From Delphinus delphis (Eukaryota > Chordata > Mammalia > Artiodactyla > Delphinidae), in assembly GCF_949987515.2 (NCBI RefSeq), contig NC_082687.1, forward strand, positions 26,004,132 to 26,068,131: DNA of 64,000 nucleotides, read 5' to 3'. Within the stretch, counting starts at the first letter, position 1. Each line of letters begins with the position of its first letter. Shown here piece after piece: positions 23,494 to 34,544 of the stretch. Position numbers and translations under genes: made by a program. Below the pieces are notes generated by a model, which saw nothing but the letters and a program-made list of their open reading frames with translations, was not told where the DNA came from and did not search any database.

Positions 23494-24415
23494 ATTCCAA
23501 TCATTTGGGATATATTCACTTGACAGAGAGTTCTCTTTGATAGTTTTTTCCTTCAGCAGTTTAAAAATATCATTTCTTTGTCTTCTGGTTTCCATTATTT
23601 CTGATGTGAAGTCTGCCATGGCTTGTGTTGCTGTATATTATGTACCTTTCTCTCTATTAGATTTTCTCTTTAACTTGGGCTGTCAGTAGTTTGATTATGA
23701 TGTACCCAGGTTTTGTTCCCTTTGTATTTATTGTGTTTGGGTTCACTGAGCTTGTTGGAGCTGTAAGTTGATGTTTTCCAACACAGCTGGAAGATTTTGG
23801 CCATTATTTTTTCATATACATATATATATGTTTATGTATACATATATATATATATATTTTTCCTTTGTCTTCTCTCTCTTCTCCGTCTGGGACTCTAGTT
23901 ATACTATATGCATTAGACCATTTTATATTGTCCTTCAGGTCACTAAGTTTGTTACTTTTTTTCAATTATTTTTCTCTCTGTTCTGTTGGATAATTCTTTT
24001 TGATTTGCCTTCAGGTTCATTATAACTTTCTTCTACAGTCTCTAATATACTCTTAAACCCATCTGGGAATTTAAAAATATATATCAGCATAATTTAAAGT
24101 TATAAGACTTCCATTCAGCTCTTTTTTTTTATAGTTTCTATTTCTTTGCTGAGATTCTTCATATGCTTACTTATTATGATCATCTCTTCCTTTAGGCCCA
24201 TGAACAAATTTATAATATCTGCTTTAAAGCCTTTGTCTGCTAATACTAAAATCCACATCATCTCAGGGCTGTGTCTATTGCCTGCTGTTTTTCTTGGTTA
24301 TCAGCCATAGTTTTCTAATTTTTCATATATCTAATAATTCACTATTGTATGCTGGACATTGCTATGGTACATTTTTGAGAGACTAGATTTTTTTTTTTTT
24401 AAATGCTGTTGAGTA
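23494..24415 (-). mobile_element. Old L1, ORF1/5' side fragments
   Basis: The text reads as reversed L1 ORF1/ORF2 sequence (TTTCTTTGTCTTCTGGTTTC, GACTCTAGTTATACTATATG, TTTGTTACTTTTTTTCAATT). It contains a (TA)n expansion at 23817-23862. Diverged and broken in all frames. Confidence 0.65.
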
Positions 24416-24847
24416 TTGTGTTGTAAGACACAACAAATTACTGGCAGATCGTTTTGGTTCTGCTTTGATTTTTTTCCCCTATATTACACTTATTTGTGAA
24501 AATTACAAAAATCTCTCATATATATATTTACACACACCAATTTTCATGAAGCTGAAACATCTTGTACCACTTAAAGGTATTTTACTAATCATGAAATTAT
24601 TACATTCTATTATTATTAATTTCTTTGTAAGTATATTCTATTTCCTTAATTACATTGTGAGCCTCAGGGATGGATCTTCATTTTATAGCTTTTTGTAGTC
24701 ACGGGATTTGACACACAGCTGGCACTCAATAAAAGTTATTATTTTAATGAATATGAAGGATGTCTTGCTGTGGTCCTTTGGGCTTTGCTCCGGTGTTTCT
24801 TCCATACCTAGTTTTGCTCCAATCTTATGAGTATCAAATATTGAGTT
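24416..24847. other. Unassigned sequence with a MIR or L2 end
   Basis: ACACACAGCTGGCACTCAATAAAAG at 24709-24735 is a typical MIR or L2 3' end on the plus strand. The rest was not recognised. Confidence 0.4.
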
Positions 24848-25700
24848 TATTCATTCATTCACTCACATACATCCATTATTCTGTTCATTCAACAAATATT
24901 TATTGAGAACCTACTATATGCCAGTTCCTATGCTGGTGCTGTGATTACAACAGTGAATAAGATGAACAATGTTCACACCCTCAGAGAACTTATGTTAGTG
25001 GGTACTGAGAGTTTAGCCTCGCTACTCCAAGGTATTGCTGGCTTGGCATCCATTTTGTTTGGCTAACAAGCCTGCAGGGGCCTTAAACAGACACTATTCC
25101 CTTTACGCAAAAGCATGCCCTAGATAACAGTCACAAGTAATTTTAAGTTCTTGATATGATTTCCCCAGCAGCCCTTGTGATACAGTCTTCTCTACTTCCC
25201 AGGACCTTCTCCTTGTGTGCCTCTTAGATAAGAACCTATGTGGAGCTTACTGAAACCCTGCTTCTTTTGATTTGAATTGACAAATCTGGTCTTAGTCAGA
25301 ACCCTAAAGCACTCCACCCGTGGATGCTCATAAAGGCATATGCCTCAGGTCCTGCCCCTCTCTCTGCTTGCACTCTGCCTGACCTCCCAGTGTGGCCCTT
25401 CAGGACCTGTGAGCAATGAACTTTGTTTCAATTATTCTTGTGGTCTTTTGTTCCTTGTCATCTGGCATTCTGTGTTCTACTTAACAAATGTTAATTTAAC
25501 AGTGAGGGAGACTAATAATAAGGAAATAAACAAGTAACCACATAGATAAAGTGAGTATTCTATGAAGTATGAGTATTCTATGAAGATAAAGAGTAAAGGA
25601 GGTAGTTATTGTGATGAAGATGCATGTGTATTTTTAAAAATAGAGTTGTGAGTAAAGGCCTGTCTGAGTAGGTGATATTTTAGCAGAGACCTTAAGCAAT
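24848..25700 (-). repeat. L2 LINE remnant split by an LTR-like insert
   Basis: The left part (TTCATTCAACAAATATTTAT..CTACTATATGCCAGTTCC..ACAGTGAATAAG) is the reverse complement of the L2 3' end. The L2 text resumes at about 25501 (GAGGGAGACTAATAATAAGG) and runs to about 25700 (ATATTTTAGCAGAGACC), so the intervening roughly 500 bp is a later insertion. An 18-bp tandem duplication (GAGTATTCTATGAAG) lies at 25552-25587. Confidence 0.75.
25003..25500 (+). mobile_element. Solo LTR-like element inserted in an L2
   Basis: This block interrupts an L2 exactly, is about 490 bp, begins near TGAGAGTTTAGCCTCGC and ends near TTTAACA, with short flanks GTGGG/GTGAG. It has a TATA-like CATAAAGGCATATGCC motif at about 25330 and a promoter-plus-poly(A) layout expected of a retroviral LTR. 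I cannot name the family. Orientation is inferred from the TATA-like motif. Confidence 0.5.
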
Positions 25701-26230
25701 CAATCAAGCCTTGATTCGTAGCATTTGCCAATATCCATGGTGTAAATGGTTCCAGTGTTGCTGAGTTCAAGCTGCCAATGTGACATCAATGAAAGTAGAA
25801 TTGGGATGAGATGTACAGTAGTACAGTGTTATATAGCATTTCCACTGTTCAGTTATAATAGATGTAAATAACATCTAGAGCATGGGTAACAGTGAAATGA
25901 GGTAAAATACACTGTAAAAGGTAAAGTAGTAAAATGAATACAATAAAATGAAGTTTAATTTTTAATAATGGCTGTATTTAATAATAAACTTGTAAAATTC
26001 TTAGAATTTAACAATTAGCTCTTGCAAAGCTGTGTAAACTGTCTCCAGCACACTACTGGGGTAGGGTAACTGGTGCAGTGCCCTTAGAGAACCTTCGGGC
26101 AACCCTTTGTAACATTACCTGTGTACCCTTTGGCTGATACCTCTACTCTGGAGCATACCTTTCAGACCCTTATACATAGTCCTGGAGGGGTTTGTACAAG
26201 GGTCCTCATCAAAGATTGTAGGATGGGAAA
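25701..26230. other. Unassigned intergenic sequence
   Basis: No repeat or exon recognised. Confidence 0.35.
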
Positions 26231-26239
26231 TTGGAAGCA

Positions 26240-26850
26240 ATTTTAATCCTAGGGGAATGGAAAGCTATAATGTGGTGGACACAAGATCCAGCACAATCTC
26301 CTCTCTGTCCATTGAAGACACAAACGTACACCTAACAACACTTTATGTTTGTCAAGGACATGCACCTTAAGGTACACTAGAGTAGGGGGTGACGTGCCTA
26401 AGGAAAGAAGTGAGCTTTGGGATTGATGGAGAAGGAAGAAAAATAGACTTGAATAAAATAAAATCAGAATTGGGCTTCATCCCAATCAATGAGGACAGCA
26501 AGCCCTGATCTGAAGGGTCTGGATTTATGACCTCTCCATAGCCCAGGTGCAGAAGGAGGGCCTATGAAATGTGAGTGGATATGATCTATCTATCTATCTA
26601 TATATATATAACTTATAAGCAGAAATTTTTAAGAGCTGTTGTATATGTCCACCACTCTCTCTTTTCTCTCTGTTATGAGAATGGTGATGTCTCAGTTAGG
26701 GGTTTCCTCAGCTTGGATTCTGGAGTAAAGAGATTATGAAGAAGAACAACACCCAAAGCCAACATATAATATGTGAGAAATCTACTCTGTTGTTGTGAAC
26801 CACTGAGATTTCTTACTGCTGCATTATGTAGCCTAATCTTACTGATACAA
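26240..26850 (+). repeat. Probable old LTR (MaLR-like)
   Basis: The right part contains TCAGCTTGGATTCTGGAGT, then GTGAGAAATCTACTCTGTTG, then CCACTGAGATTTC..GCATTATGTAGCCTAATC, the pattern of mammalian MaLR/MLT-type LTR 3' ends. The left boundary is uncertain. Confidence 0.5.
26583..26611. repeat. (TCTA)n/(TA)n microsatellite
   Basis: About five TCTA units grading into TATATATA. Confidence 0.9.
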
Positions 26851-27325
26851 AATAATAATTATTATTAGCATGCTTATTATTAAACATGCTATTTTAAACT
26901 GATGCATAGTGTATCTGACACATATTGTAAAATAAATAAATAAATAAATAAGATCTTTAGGGTGTCTGGCTGTTGAAGAAAGACTGGAATAGAATTGCAA
27001 GTGTCTGGGTCAGCAAAACCAAACTTTCTGAGTACTTCCTGATTCTGCCATAATCTTATAAGCTAGGTATAAAATATAATGATATGTCATTATTCTTAAG
27101 ATCTGAAGTGGATATTAGAAATAAGAGGGTGGAGTTGAATAATTTGCTAATATGTTGCATCGTATTTACAAAGTGTATCTTATGCAGTCTTTACTCCTCA
27201 GCTCCCATATATGCTTCTTAAGAGTAGAGATTGTGACCTATTAAAAAATACGTATTCATAGCCTATTATACTGTTCTCACAAAACAATCTCTCTCTAATG
27301 CTTTTTGACTAACTGGATAACCATT
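26851..27325. other. Unassigned sequence with an AAAT microsatellite
   Basis: An (AAAT)n run lies at 26931-26952. The stretch 27150-27260 may be an old L2 remnant but is too weak to call. Confidence 0.35.
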
Positions 27326-27342
27326 AGAAAATATTAAATTGT

Positions 27343-27704
27343 GACAGGCTTCCCTGGTGGTGCAGTGGTTGAGAATCTGCCTGCCAATGCAGGGAACATG
27401 GGTTTGAGTCCTAGTCCGGCAAGAGCCCACATGCCACGGAACAACTAAGTCCATGTTTCACAGCTACTGAGCCTGTGCTCTAGAGCCCATGAGCCACAAC
27501 TACTGAGCCCACATGCCACAACTACTGAAGCCCACATACCTAGAGCCTGTGCTCCGCAACAAGAGAAGCCACCGCAATGAGAAGCCCGCTCACTGCAACA
27601 AAGAGTAGCCCCCATTTGCCACAACTAAAGAAAGCCTGTGCACAGCAACGAAGATCCAATGAAGCCAAAATAAATAAATGAATGAATTAATTAATTAAAG
27701 AAAA
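27343..27704 (+). mobile_element. tRNA-derived SINE, long CHR type
   Basis: Head GGCTTCCCTGGTGGTGCAGT, B box GGTTTGAGTCC, CACAACTACTGAAGCCC modules and an A-rich tail with AATAAATGAATGAATT repeats. Perfect 17-bp duplications AGAAAATATTAAATTGT at 27326-27342 and 27705-27721. Confidence 0.96.
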
Positions 27705-27721
27705 AGAAAATATTAAATTGT

Positions 27722-27982
27722 TAATCCAGAAGGTTTGAAAAAAGGAGAGTTCTGTTCATCCCGTACATATTTGAGAGTGAACTTGATTTTCCTAATCACA
27801 TTCTATGTGCTTTGTTAGCTAAATTATTGTACTAAATTCTGAAGCTTATGTTTCTCCATAAGTGTTTTATTGGGAATTTAATGGTTTCTAAGTTATCTTC
27901 ACATAATTTGGTTCTTGTGGATTAACTGGGTAAAGGAAGAATGAAGACTATTCCTTTTTCTTTTTATGTCTATCAAAAAATC
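27722..27982. other. Unassigned spacer between two SINEs
   Basis: Nothing recognised. Confidence 0.35.
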
Positions 27983-27983
27983 A

Positions 27984-28195
27984 GGGCTTCCCTGGTGGCG
28001 CAGTGGTTGAGAGTCTGCCTGTCGATGCAGGGGATGCAGGTTCATGCCCCGGTCCGGGAAGATCCCACATGCTGCGGAGTGGCTGGGCCCATGAGCCATG
28101 GCCGCTGAGCCTGCGTGTCTGGAGCCTGTGCTCCGCAATGGGAGAGGCCACAACAGTGAGAGGCCCGTGTACCGCAAAAAAAAAAAAAAAAAAAG
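27984..28195 (+). mobile_element. tRNA-derived SINE, short CHR type
   Basis: Complete from GGGCTTCCCTGGTGGCGCAG to a pure A tail at 28176-28194. The flanking A-rich words ending in TCAG (before 27984 and after 28194) may be duplications. The long pure A tail suggests a young copy. Confidence 0.94.
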
Positions 28196-28700
28196 TCAGA
28201 GGTTTAAGAATATATTAGAAGTTGATTATAGCAATAATACCTTTTTAAAAGGATAGATTAACCTAAATTGACTAAATTGTGATTAAAGAATGATGTTAAA
28301 ATGTGACTGAACAATTTCCCCTTTGAATCATTGCATGACATTAAAAATGTCTAAGCTGCTAAAAAAAAAATTCTGCAGTAAGTCTAGAAATGGAAGAGCA
28401 ACTAGAGTATTATTGATACATTCATAATAAAAATTCAGTGCATGAAAAGAACTTTATTGCAGACTTGTAATTATCTTGTATATTATCATTTTTTAAATGT
28501 TTAAAATATCCTTAATTAAATGGTTATTTAATTACAACCAAAAGTACTTAGTCATTGAGGCCATTAGGGAAGAAATTCCACCAAAAATGGATGAAATATC
28601 AAAAAAAAAATGAGTACTTGTGACTCAAAAAAATTCTTTTTGACTGTGGGCTGGAAGGCATGAATTTTTTGAAAAATTTTACTTCTTAAAAATTATTCTT
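28196..28700. other. AT-rich intergenic sequence
   Basis: Several A homopolymers; no element recognised. Confidence 0.35.
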
Positions 28701-28988
28701 GGGGCTTCCCTGGTGGTGCAGTGGTTGAGAATCTGCCTGCCAATGCAGGGAACACGGGTTCGGGCCCTGGTCTGGGAAGATCCCACATACTGTGGAGCAA
28801 CTGGGCCCGTGAGCCACAACTACTGAGCCTGCACGTCTAGAGCCTGTGCTCTGCGACAAGAGAGGCCAGGACAGTGAGTGGCCCACGCACCACAATGAAG
28901 ATTGGCCCCTGCTCGCCGCAACTAGAGAAAGCCCTCGCACAGAAACGAAGACCCAACACAGCCAAAAATAAAAATTAATTAATTAAAA
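28701..28988 (+). mobile_element. tRNA-derived SINE, intermediate form
   Basis: Head GGGGCTTCCCTGGTGGTGCA, B box GGTTCGGGCCC. The body combines the short-type section (GAGAGGCCAGGACAGTGAG) with the long-type 3' section (CCGCAACTAGAGAAAGCCC). Flanks AAAAATTATTCTT / AAAAAATATTCTT are likely duplications. Confidence 0.9.
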
Positions 28989-29003
28989 AATATTCTTTAT
29001 TAT

Positions 29004-29424
29004 TATTAAAAACTAAAATTTCACTGAGTAAATTTGAAGATCTAATTGGCTTTATTCAACAATTCATGAGTTGGGCAGCATCCCATCTAGTAAACAGAAG
29101 GGTGCTCCAAGAAGCTGTATAAAATGGAAGGTTTGTATAGGCAAAGGGAGGGTGGGGTAGGGAAATTATCAGGAAAAGAGAAGAAAGATTGTTTCCAGCC
29201 AGGTCATCTTTTGCAGGGAAGGTATGCAGATTACCTCACTAGATCTAATCAGAAAATTTCAGATTATCTGTTTAAAATCACATTCCTGGGAGAGGTTGAA
29301 ACTGCAATTAAGTCTTGGTTTGCTGTTGTGGAGACAAATGAATCCACCCTGAACCTGTTATTTCTTTTCTTTTCTTTTCTTTTCTTATTCTTTTTCTTTT
29401 CTTTTCTTCTCTTTTCAACAATTC
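29004..29424 (-). repeat. ERV 3' LTR with TTTTC expansion
   Basis: Shares long stretches with 32989-33365: GAGTAAATTTGAAGATCTAA, CAGCATCCCATCTAG, TACAATTAAGTCTTGGTTTG-type words and GTTATTTCTTTTC. The right edge, which is the LTR start on the minus strand, carries an expanded TTTTC pyrimidine tract (29360-29417) ending in TTTTCAACA, so the LTR begins TGTTG next to a polypurine tract. Confidence 0.88.
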
Positions 29425-29440
29425 CCCCTTTTGATCAAAC
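29425..29440 (-). other. ERV polypurine tract
   Basis: The minus strand reads AAAAGGGGGAA directly upstream of the 3' LTR, as expected for the primer of plus-strand DNA synthesis in retroviruses. Confidence 0.7.
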
Positions 29441-29479
29441 TCTCAGCCTGAGAGATGTGATAAAAAATTAAAGAATTAA

Positions 29480-30210
29480 CACCATTCTCATACCTCTCTG
29501 TAGTTATCTCATCTTCCTTCATATTTGGTGTGATATCCATAGGTCATGACACTATTCCATAATCTCTATGACATTCACGAGTCAGGTTCATTATCCTTAA
29601 ATCCATCATTCTCTTTGTTTCTTTTCTGATGTTCCAGTCTTAGAGAGATTATTTGTTTGGTGGTTAGTGGCTTCACATGCATTTAAACCTTTTGAGAGAA
29701 TACAACATGGCAGGGGGATTATTATGATTACAATAAGCAGGATAATTTCCAATGTTTGGAGTGCAATTTGGAGCCATAGTCCCCAAGACCCAAACCAGTC
29801 AGAGAAAGACCCCCATTGAAGGAGTCACCCTTTTAAGCCAAGGGGCTTGATCAAGTGATCTTACATAACTGTGTTTCAACTTCCCCAAAAGTGTCAATCC
29901 TGGTATAGCAGGTGGTGTTGGCCACAGAATAGACACCTCTTTGTTTGGTAAAAGATAATCAAGGGCCATCTTTTATCAAGAACAACTTTGGCCAGAGAGG
30001 CTAATGATCTATTCTGGCAAGCTAATGCCTTAGCAATGGAATCTGTAATATCGTCAAGAGTTAAGAAGAGGTTTCTTAGTATATTCTTATTTGTAGTTAC
30101 TCCTAACAAGGGAATGTATTTAGTCACAGATATTTCTGTGTTTACCTGTTCAGTCCAGGAGATAGTCAGGTTTTTAGTGCGAGTGGGAAGAGAATCTCAC
30201 AGCCTGAAAT
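29480..30210 (-). pseudogene. ERV env remnant, transmembrane subunit
   Basis: Minus-strand translation at 29894-30127 shows a segment of the ectodomain with the spacing of the gammaretroviral immunosuppressive-domain region followed by a Cys-containing loop. Downstream, 29676-29793 encodes a hydrophobic membrane-spanning stretch rich in Ile/Leu that ends in a Cys pair and a basic tail. These lie directly before the polypurine tract and 3' LTR, where env belongs. Stops and frameshifts separate the pieces, so no functional protein is expected. The surface subunit, if present, lies in the unassigned sequence to the right. Confidence 0.8.
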
Positions 30211-31660
30211 AAAGAGTCATCCTAAATCCCTTGCAAAGATGGGAGCTGCTGGTGAGATCTCTTAGTGAGTGGGGACAATTATGATCTAGATAATTACGGA
30301 TAGATCAGAATCTTTGATGATAAATCCAGTAATCTGAAAGGTCCCCCCCACCCACCTTAGCAATGGCCTGGGAGATACAGATGAAGGTGTTAGCTTTCCA
30401 GGCAAATGCTGGAGTAAAGAAAAGGAAAAGAAGGAGAAAGCGTTTCCTGTTTAGTTAAAGTATAAAGTTTTGATCCATTATCTTGGGTGGAGGCAGTCTT
30501 ACCTTGTAGACTACCTGTCAGCTATTTCCTTTCCCCATCAATTTGATTCAGAGGTCTTCAGTGTCTGTATCAGATATTAGGTGGAGCCTTCTTTAGCTGT
30601 AAGATGTATATAAAAGGCTTAATGCTTTCTAGTTTTTCAGCAGCGTCAGTGTTCAGGAGGACTTGGTAAGATCCCTTCTGACAGGGCTCAAGCGCTATCT
30701 TTGTTCTTAGTGATTCCAAATCAGAAGGGTGGGAACATTAGTTTGGTGAAGCATAGCCAGATATTTGAGGAAACCAGAAGAATTTAGGATCCAGTCCAGT
30801 TTACAGGTATGTAACAGAACCTTGAAGACAATTAATAGGACTAGAATCTTATATATACAAAGGTGCAATTGTAATTTTTCTCTCTACAATTAGCCCCATT
30901 TTTTTTCCAAAGATAATCACAGTAAAACTAATTTATTTGTATTAAACTTGGCCTGATTATTCATATAAGTGCAGCTAGAATAATGATTGGTCATATAAGT
31001 TCTTTTTAAGATGGATTTGTTGGTAATAAGAATACTCACTGAGAGTTTCTGAATTTTGGAGGGACCAGATAGGGAGAAAAAAGTAAATGTTTCATCTTTG
31101 TTCCCGAAGATATATCTTACCAAACCATCGATAGCTTCAGAGAAAAGATTTCATTAAATCCGGAAAAACATTAAAGATGTTCTGATCTTTTTTTAGCATT
31201 TTGAGAGGCATAGGCAAGGTTTGGGGAATTGGTTAAAAAAAAAGAAAAATGCAGATGACCTTTGAACTTTTAGAGCCACACCTTTGGCCCTGCAGCAGAA
31301 ATTTGCAAGACAAAGACAATTGGTTCCAATTCCCCAAAGAACTGGATTGCAGCCTGAATGATAAAGAGGTTGACTCACCCTTCCAACTACATTTTCTCTA
31401 ATTTACTTCTTTCCCTCTGGGCACATAGTTTTATTTTAGCTTAGAAGAGAGGGCTTGAAAAAATTTTCTATCAGGCTCTGGTTATCAGCTTCCAATTTGG
31501 CCCAATTTCTGATCATAAAGTTATTAAATCCTTTCAAATATCTTGTCAGGTTTCAGCTGGGACAAACAATAAATATTTCTGGCAGTTTTAAATAACCTCA
31601 TTAATTTTAATTTTAGTTTTCTTTCCCTGTTTAAGGGAATAACAAAGCAGTTTTACCAGA
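30211..31660 (-). other. ERV internal sequence, not assigned
   Basis: Between the env transmembrane remnant and the gag-like remnant I could not place any conserved retroviral motif by eye (no YXDD reverse transcriptase box, no protease DTG, no CCHC zinc knuckle). It probably holds a decayed env surface subunit and a deletion joint from gag or pol into env. Confidence 0.4.
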
Positions 31661-31667
31661 ACAACCT

Positions 31668-32358
31668 TCAGAGTCCCATCAACTTTGGGAGGGGTCCATC
31701 TGAGGGCACTGAAGAATTTGCATAGGGCCTTTGAGGACAATCTCGATTTCTGGGCCAGTGTTTTGATGATAAACCCTTAGGAGGGTGTAATGGGGAAGAC
31801 CTAGGAGTTGTTTCAGATGCCTTTTGCAACTTTAATTTTTCATTAGCCTTTTGTAACGAATCTTTCAATGAAGACATTTTGGAACCCTGAAGGCTTTTGT
31901 AAGTGTCTGTGTACCAGTTAAAATCTGCATCCCATTCTATTTGTTCACCTTAAGATCCCTTGCTCTCAAGTGCATTTCTTTTTTTTTTTTTTTTTTTTTT
32001 TGGCGGTACGCGGGCCTCTCACTGTTGTGGCCTCTCCCGTTGCGGAGCACAGGCTCCGGATGCGCAGGCTCAGCGGCCATGGCTCACAGACCCAGCCGCT
32101 CCATGGCATATAGGATCTTCCCCGACCAGGGCACGAACCCGTGTCCCCTGCATCGGCAGGCGGACTCTCAACCACTGCGCCACCAGGGAAGCCCTCAAGT
32201 GCATTTCTTAAATGAGTGATCTTGTCTAATTGGAGTAAAATTTTGCCATTTTTGTAGATATCCACAGCTTTCGGCACCACAGTTCCAGACATAAAATGAG
32301 CAGGTGTGCCAGAAGGTGTAGTGCCCAACTCTTTGAATATAAAGGATCCCATTATCAA
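31668..32358 (-). pseudogene. Possible ERV gag remnant, split by a SINE
   Basis: A minus-strand frame opens with Met-Gly at about 32352, the myristoylation start expected of Gag matrix. It runs to the SINE at 32193 and resumes on the far side to about 31668 with a Lys/Gln-rich helical then Pro-rich segment. Position just after the leader fits gag, but I did not recognise a conserved capsid motif, so the assignment is tentative. Confidence 0.35.
31981..32193 (-). mobile_element. tRNA-derived SINE inside the ERV
   Basis: Complete short CHR copy with a pure T tail. Perfect 16-bp duplications CTCAAGTGCATTTCTT at 31965-31980 and 32194-32209 within ERV sequence, so it entered after the provirus. 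Confidence 0.96.
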
Positions 32359-32988
32359 TTAGCCTTTATCTACATGAAACAAGACAAATGAGCATGTGAA
32401 TATACTGGAAGGAACCAAGAGATGTTACTGCGTGCTGGCCAAAAGAAGGCCCTATGTGTACCACTACCAATGCCTGTGGAATCTTGGACATGGAAAAGGA
32501 TTGAACCAATAAACCCCAAGGACTGGAAACGGTGGACTGATTTGAAACAAAATGCAGAACTGCGGCTGCCCCCAAGTTCCAAGAGTGGAATCTGGGGATA
32601 GATTCCAAAGAAATAGGGAATTGTGGATTAAACCATCAGCAGTTCCCAAGGTGGAATCTGGGAGCAAAATCAAGGGCTGGGGTTATCCACTCAAAAACCT
32701 GGGAATTTCAGTCTGAAAGGCTAGGGGCTTGAGTCTAGGCAGTATGGTTTGCCAGCTCAACTGGGCTTCAGGCAGAATCATCTACCAGTTCAAGTTGACC
32801 CGTTCAGTAAAGGAAAATTAGATTGGGAGCTTGAACGCAAGAAGAGCAGAGCTCAAAACAAGAGGAACTCAACAACGGCCCCTTGGAAATGGCGAGAAAG
32901 ATAAGAGAACTCAAAAAGCGTTCTCAGGGTGCCACACTTGTGTTTCTCATTGTCCTCAAATGCTGATCACATCACTGCCACCAAGTCT
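32359..32988 (-). other. ERV leader with candidate primer-binding site
   Basis: Non-coding sequence between the 5' LTR and the gag-like start. On the minus strand, a few bases after the LTR end (..TTTTTACA), TGGTGGCAGTGATGTGAT resembles a retroviral tRNA primer-binding site (TGG start); it is loosely like a tRNA-His site. The identity of the tRNA is a guess. Confidence 0.4.
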
Positions 32989-33365
32989 TGTAAAAAGCAA
33001 AATTCAACTGAGTAAATTTGAAAATCTAATTGGCTTTTTTCAACAATTCATGAATCGAGCAGCATCCCATCTAGTTCTTAGAAGGGCAGCTCGAGGAGTT
33101 GTACGAAATGGAAGGTTTTTATAAGCAGAAGGGTGGGGCAAGGAAATTATTAACAAAAGAAAAGACAGAATTATTTCAGGTCAGGTCATCTTTTTGGGGA
33201 AAAGGAACGGCAGGGGTCTTATTATACAGATTACTTCACTAGTACGGATCAGGAAATTTCAGATTGTTTAAACGCCACGTTCCTAGGAGATTGAAAATAC
33301 AATTAAGTCTTGGTTTGCTGTCTGTGGAATAACTCCACCTTGGGCCCGTTATTTCTTTTTTAACA
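32989..33365 (-). repeat. ERV 5' LTR
   Basis: About 377 bp, bounded on the + strand by TGTAAAAAG and TTTTTTAACA, i.e. TGTT...TACA on the minus strand. It differs from the 3' LTR by substitutions and small indels (for example extra sequence near 33205-33225) and lacks the TTTTC expansion. The divergence implies an old insertion. Confidence 0.88.
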
Positions 33366-34345
33366 TTATACAGGTAAGTTTGGAAAATATAATGTATACC
33401 CATGTTCCTACCAGTCACCTTTAGCAAATCTTTATCTTATTCTGTATTTACTTCAGTTAGGAATTTTTAAAGAAATACAAAATTACAGATATAATTGCTG
33501 CCTCATGTGTATCCCTCCATGATCCCATTTTCCTCCTTCTCTCCATAGAGGTAATCACTAACCTTAATTTGTTGTTAATTATTTTCATGCTATTTTTGTT
33601 TTTTAGCTACATACATGTATATGCATATGTAAAATATACATGTTTCACATGTTAAAAAATTTTAAAACTATACCCATCATTTTATATATATACATATAAT
33701 GTACAAATCATTCTGAAACATTTCTTTTTGTATAAATTATGTTTTTGGAGATTTGTCCATGCTAATACATGCAGCTCTAGTTCATTCATCAACTACTATA
33801 TATGTTTTCCATTGTAGGAATACCACAGTGCATCCATTCTCATTTTAATAGTTATTTTTCAATTTTCATTACCATAAACAAGGATACAATAAAAATTCTC
33901 AGTCTGTCTCCTTACTTCTGTAGGGTATGTGCTTAGAAATGGAATTTCTGGTTCATACATTCTAAGTATCTTCAACTTTATTATCTAGTATCATGTCAAA
34001 TTTACTAGATAGTGTCCAATTGTTCTCTAGAATGTTTATTTCTCCATATCCTCATCAACACTTGAAGTTATTAGAATTTTGTATTTTTTACCAAAGTGTG
34101 AGTATAAAATGTATCTTCTTATTTTACTATGAATTTTCCTGGTTAACTGTGAAGTTGATTATGTTTTCATATTTTTATGGACTATTTGGAGCTCTTTGCC
34201 TATAAATTGTTTTTATACTCTGTTCATTTTTCTGTTGTGTTTTTTTTCTTATTGATTTTGTATGATTTATCACATCCTAAATACTTATATTTTATTGGTT
34301 GTATATACTGCAAATTATTTTTATATTTACTCCATTAATACTATG
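33366..34345 (-). mobile_element. Old L1 (L1M-like) 3' part
   Basis: Reversed L1 3'UTR/ORF2 text: CAAAATTACAGATATAATTG, TTTTTGGAGATTTGTCCATG, GGAATTTCTGGTTCATAC, TAGTGTCCAATTGTTCTC. Strongly diverged. Confidence 0.7.
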
Positions 34346-34399
34346 TGTCTGGAAGGGGTGGGAACGTATACCAAAACATAAACTTTTACCTTGACAAGA

Positions 34400-34535
34400 A
34401 ATTTTATTTATCATTTATGTAGCACTTACAATGGGTCAAATATTTTCCTTTAAGCACTTTACACACATTAACTCATTTTAAATTTGATAAAACCCATGAG
34501 ATAGGTGAGATAGGTGCTATCATTATCCCGTATTA
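34400..34535 (-). repeat. MIR-like SINE remnant
   Basis: Sequence AAGCACTTTACACACATTAA and AACTCATTTTAAATTTGATA then GATAGGTGCTATCATTATCC follow the reverse MIR 3' region. Confidence 0.6.
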
Positions 34536-34544
34536 TTTTTATTG

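Larger units (their letters stand above)
29001..33365 (-). mobile_element. Decayed endogenous retrovirus (ERV1-like), two LTRs
   Basis: Two related LTRs in the same orientation (29004-29424 and 32989-33365) bound about 3.5 kb of internal sequence that reads on the minus strand. Left to right on the + strand the order is 3' LTR, polypurine tract, env, unassigned or gag-like remnants, leader, 5' LTR. TTAT at 33366-33369 and near 28997-29000 may be the 4-bp target duplication. The internal part is short for a provirus (usually 6-8 kb between LTRs); I saw no recognisable reverse transcriptase or integrase motifs, so pol appears mostly or fully deleted. Env and other frames carry stops and frameshifts. 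A SINE is inserted near the 5' end. Confidence 0.85.
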
